Source of the DNA: Strigamia acuminata
Taxonomy: Eukaryota > Arthropoda > Chilopoda > Geophilomorpha > Linotaeniidae
Assembly (NCBI GenBank): GCA_949358305.1
Contig: OX442316.1
Span: forward strand, 16,678,001 to 16,742,000
Direction of reading: 5' to 3'
DNA length: 64,000 bases
The notes under the pieces were generated by a model. It did no database searches, had not been told where the DNA came from, and saw only the letters and a list, made by a program, of their open reading frames with translations. A program made the translations under genes and the position numbers. Positions 63,267 to 64,000 of the stretch are shown here, in pieces (position 1 is the stretch's first letter; every line of letters begins with the position of its first letter).

Positions 63267-63919
63267 GTGTAAGGTGTCCCAATGTGATCTAAAAAGATCG
63301 GAAGGCATCGGCCTAACTTAACCACACACTAGTGACCTCTATAAAATCAGTAGAGAACTAAATGGCGCTTTAACTAATGGACCAGAAAATTGTCCCTAAA
63401 TGTGTAAGGGCTTACACCACAGAGCTAAATACTATAAATACTAAGTATTTGCTAACCATTGTTCGGAAATTTTGTTTGTATGCTGATTTAAGGCAGCCAT
63501 AACATTGACAGGAAGTGAAAAAGAATTTAGTGTTGACATTAACTGTAAGCAAACGCTTTTTACCCACAATCCCTTAGGTCTGTGTTTATAGCAGAAGGTC
63601 ATATTTTACTGTTAAATCATGTGAGAAATTTAAATGATTGTCATTGACGCGTGATTATTTGTGCCTGTGGTGAGAAATGGCGCCATTTTGCGTTTTTGTT
63701 TAATTTAAATTGAGCATTGGTGTGTTTGGTCATGGTCAGTTGAATGCTGCACGTCACCACTAGTGTGCAGCAGCGCGCGGCTACTTTAGAGCTGGAACCG
63801 AGGCTAAGACTAAATCCCATGTTTATAAAAACGTATTAATCCGGATGTATTTAATGCATTTTGATGCGTGTTTTGTATTGATTGGTGTTTGTTTGTGTAT
63901 TTGCAGGTGAGTTTTCATC

Positions 63920-64000
63920 ATGTCGAAGCGAAGATTGGCCTGTCCGCAGACTGTACAACACATTTGGGACGCGATCGTTTGTATCCGACAGCAAAAACAG
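63920..64000 (+). CDS. ZMYND11: First coding exon of a ZMYND11-like gene (partial, runs off the window)
   Basis: The exon begins at 63907 after TTTGCAG, and the ATG at 63920 opens 27 codons that reach the window edge. The sequence MSKRRLACPQTVQHIWDAIV, then CIRQQKQ, resembles the N-terminus of ZMYND11 (BS69), where a basic start and QHLWAAIEIIRNQKQ form the first helices of a winged-helix fold. In vertebrates the full protein also has PHD, bromo, PWWP and MYND domains and reads H3.3K36me3 in the nucleus. Only this first stretch is visible, so the assignment rests on about 20 aligned residues. The first bases of the exon, GTGAGT, look like a 5' splice site. Confidence 0.65.
   Translation, partial: MSKRRLACPQTVQHIWDAIVCIRQQKQ

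Larger units (their letters stand above)
24309..63906 (+). other. About 39.6-kb candidate first intron of the ZMYND11-like gene
   Basis: Between the strong donor at 24309 and the acceptor TTTGCAG ending at 63906 I find no recognisable protein-coding gene on either strand. The interval is made of AT-rich unique sequence, minisatellites and small TIR elements (listed separately), with two or more candidate cassette exons. If the two exons belong to one gene, this intron is about 40 times longer than any other in the window. It could instead contain an unseen promoter. Confidence 0.5.

Overview
The window is nuclear DNA of an invertebrate animal. The evidence is spliced genes with GT-AG introns (plus one GC-AG), AATAAA signals, and protein sequences very close to animal housekeeping genes. 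The DNA is AT-rich with many minisatellites and small terminal-inverted-repeat (TIR) transposons. I cannot name the species. Nothing bacterial, viral or CRISPR-like is present.

Region 1 (about 1-24.3 kb) is a compact cluster. In order: elongation factor 1-beta (minus, 58-1127), head to head with the mitochondrial complex I 75 kDa subunit NDUFS1 (plus, 1756-7121); two divergent six-cysteine single-pass membrane proteins of the VOPP1/WBP1 type (minus, 7685-9482; plus, 9919-11207); calpain-7 (plus, 12743-16850); TMEM98 (plus, 17668-18689); and formimidoyltransferase-cyclodeaminase FTCD (minus, 19605-23989). I reconstructed the exons by joining splice sites in phase. The predicted lengths (221, 724, about 161, 144, 831, 219 and 554 residues) fit the families. 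Most introns are 54-90 bp. Every cluster intron longer than 500 bp is filled by its own AT-rich tandem array, usually with a unit near 20-30 bp.

Region 2 (about 24.1-64 kb) looks like the 5' end of one long gene. A GA-rich leader exon with a consensus donor (GGAG|GTAAGT at 24308/24309) is followed by about 39.6 kb without a recognisable gene. A clean acceptor at 63906 then opens an exon whose first 27 codons resemble the N-terminus of ZMYND11. That exon begins GTGAGT, so joining exon 1 to it regenerates a donor-like sequence. The interval holds at least two well-formed candidate cassette exons, hAT, PIF/Harbinger-like and piggyBac-like non-autonomous elements (some nested), several other TIR families, perfect palindromes, and about a dozen minisatellites. 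Parts of it are strikingly poor in CpG, whereas exons in region 1 are rich in CpG.

The genes do not form a functional pathway; they serve translation, respiration, membrane biology, proteolysis and folate/histidine metabolism. Their shared feature is arrangement: divergent pairs share short promoters, and NDUFS1 and its convergent neighbour have polyadenylation signals only about 34 bp apart.
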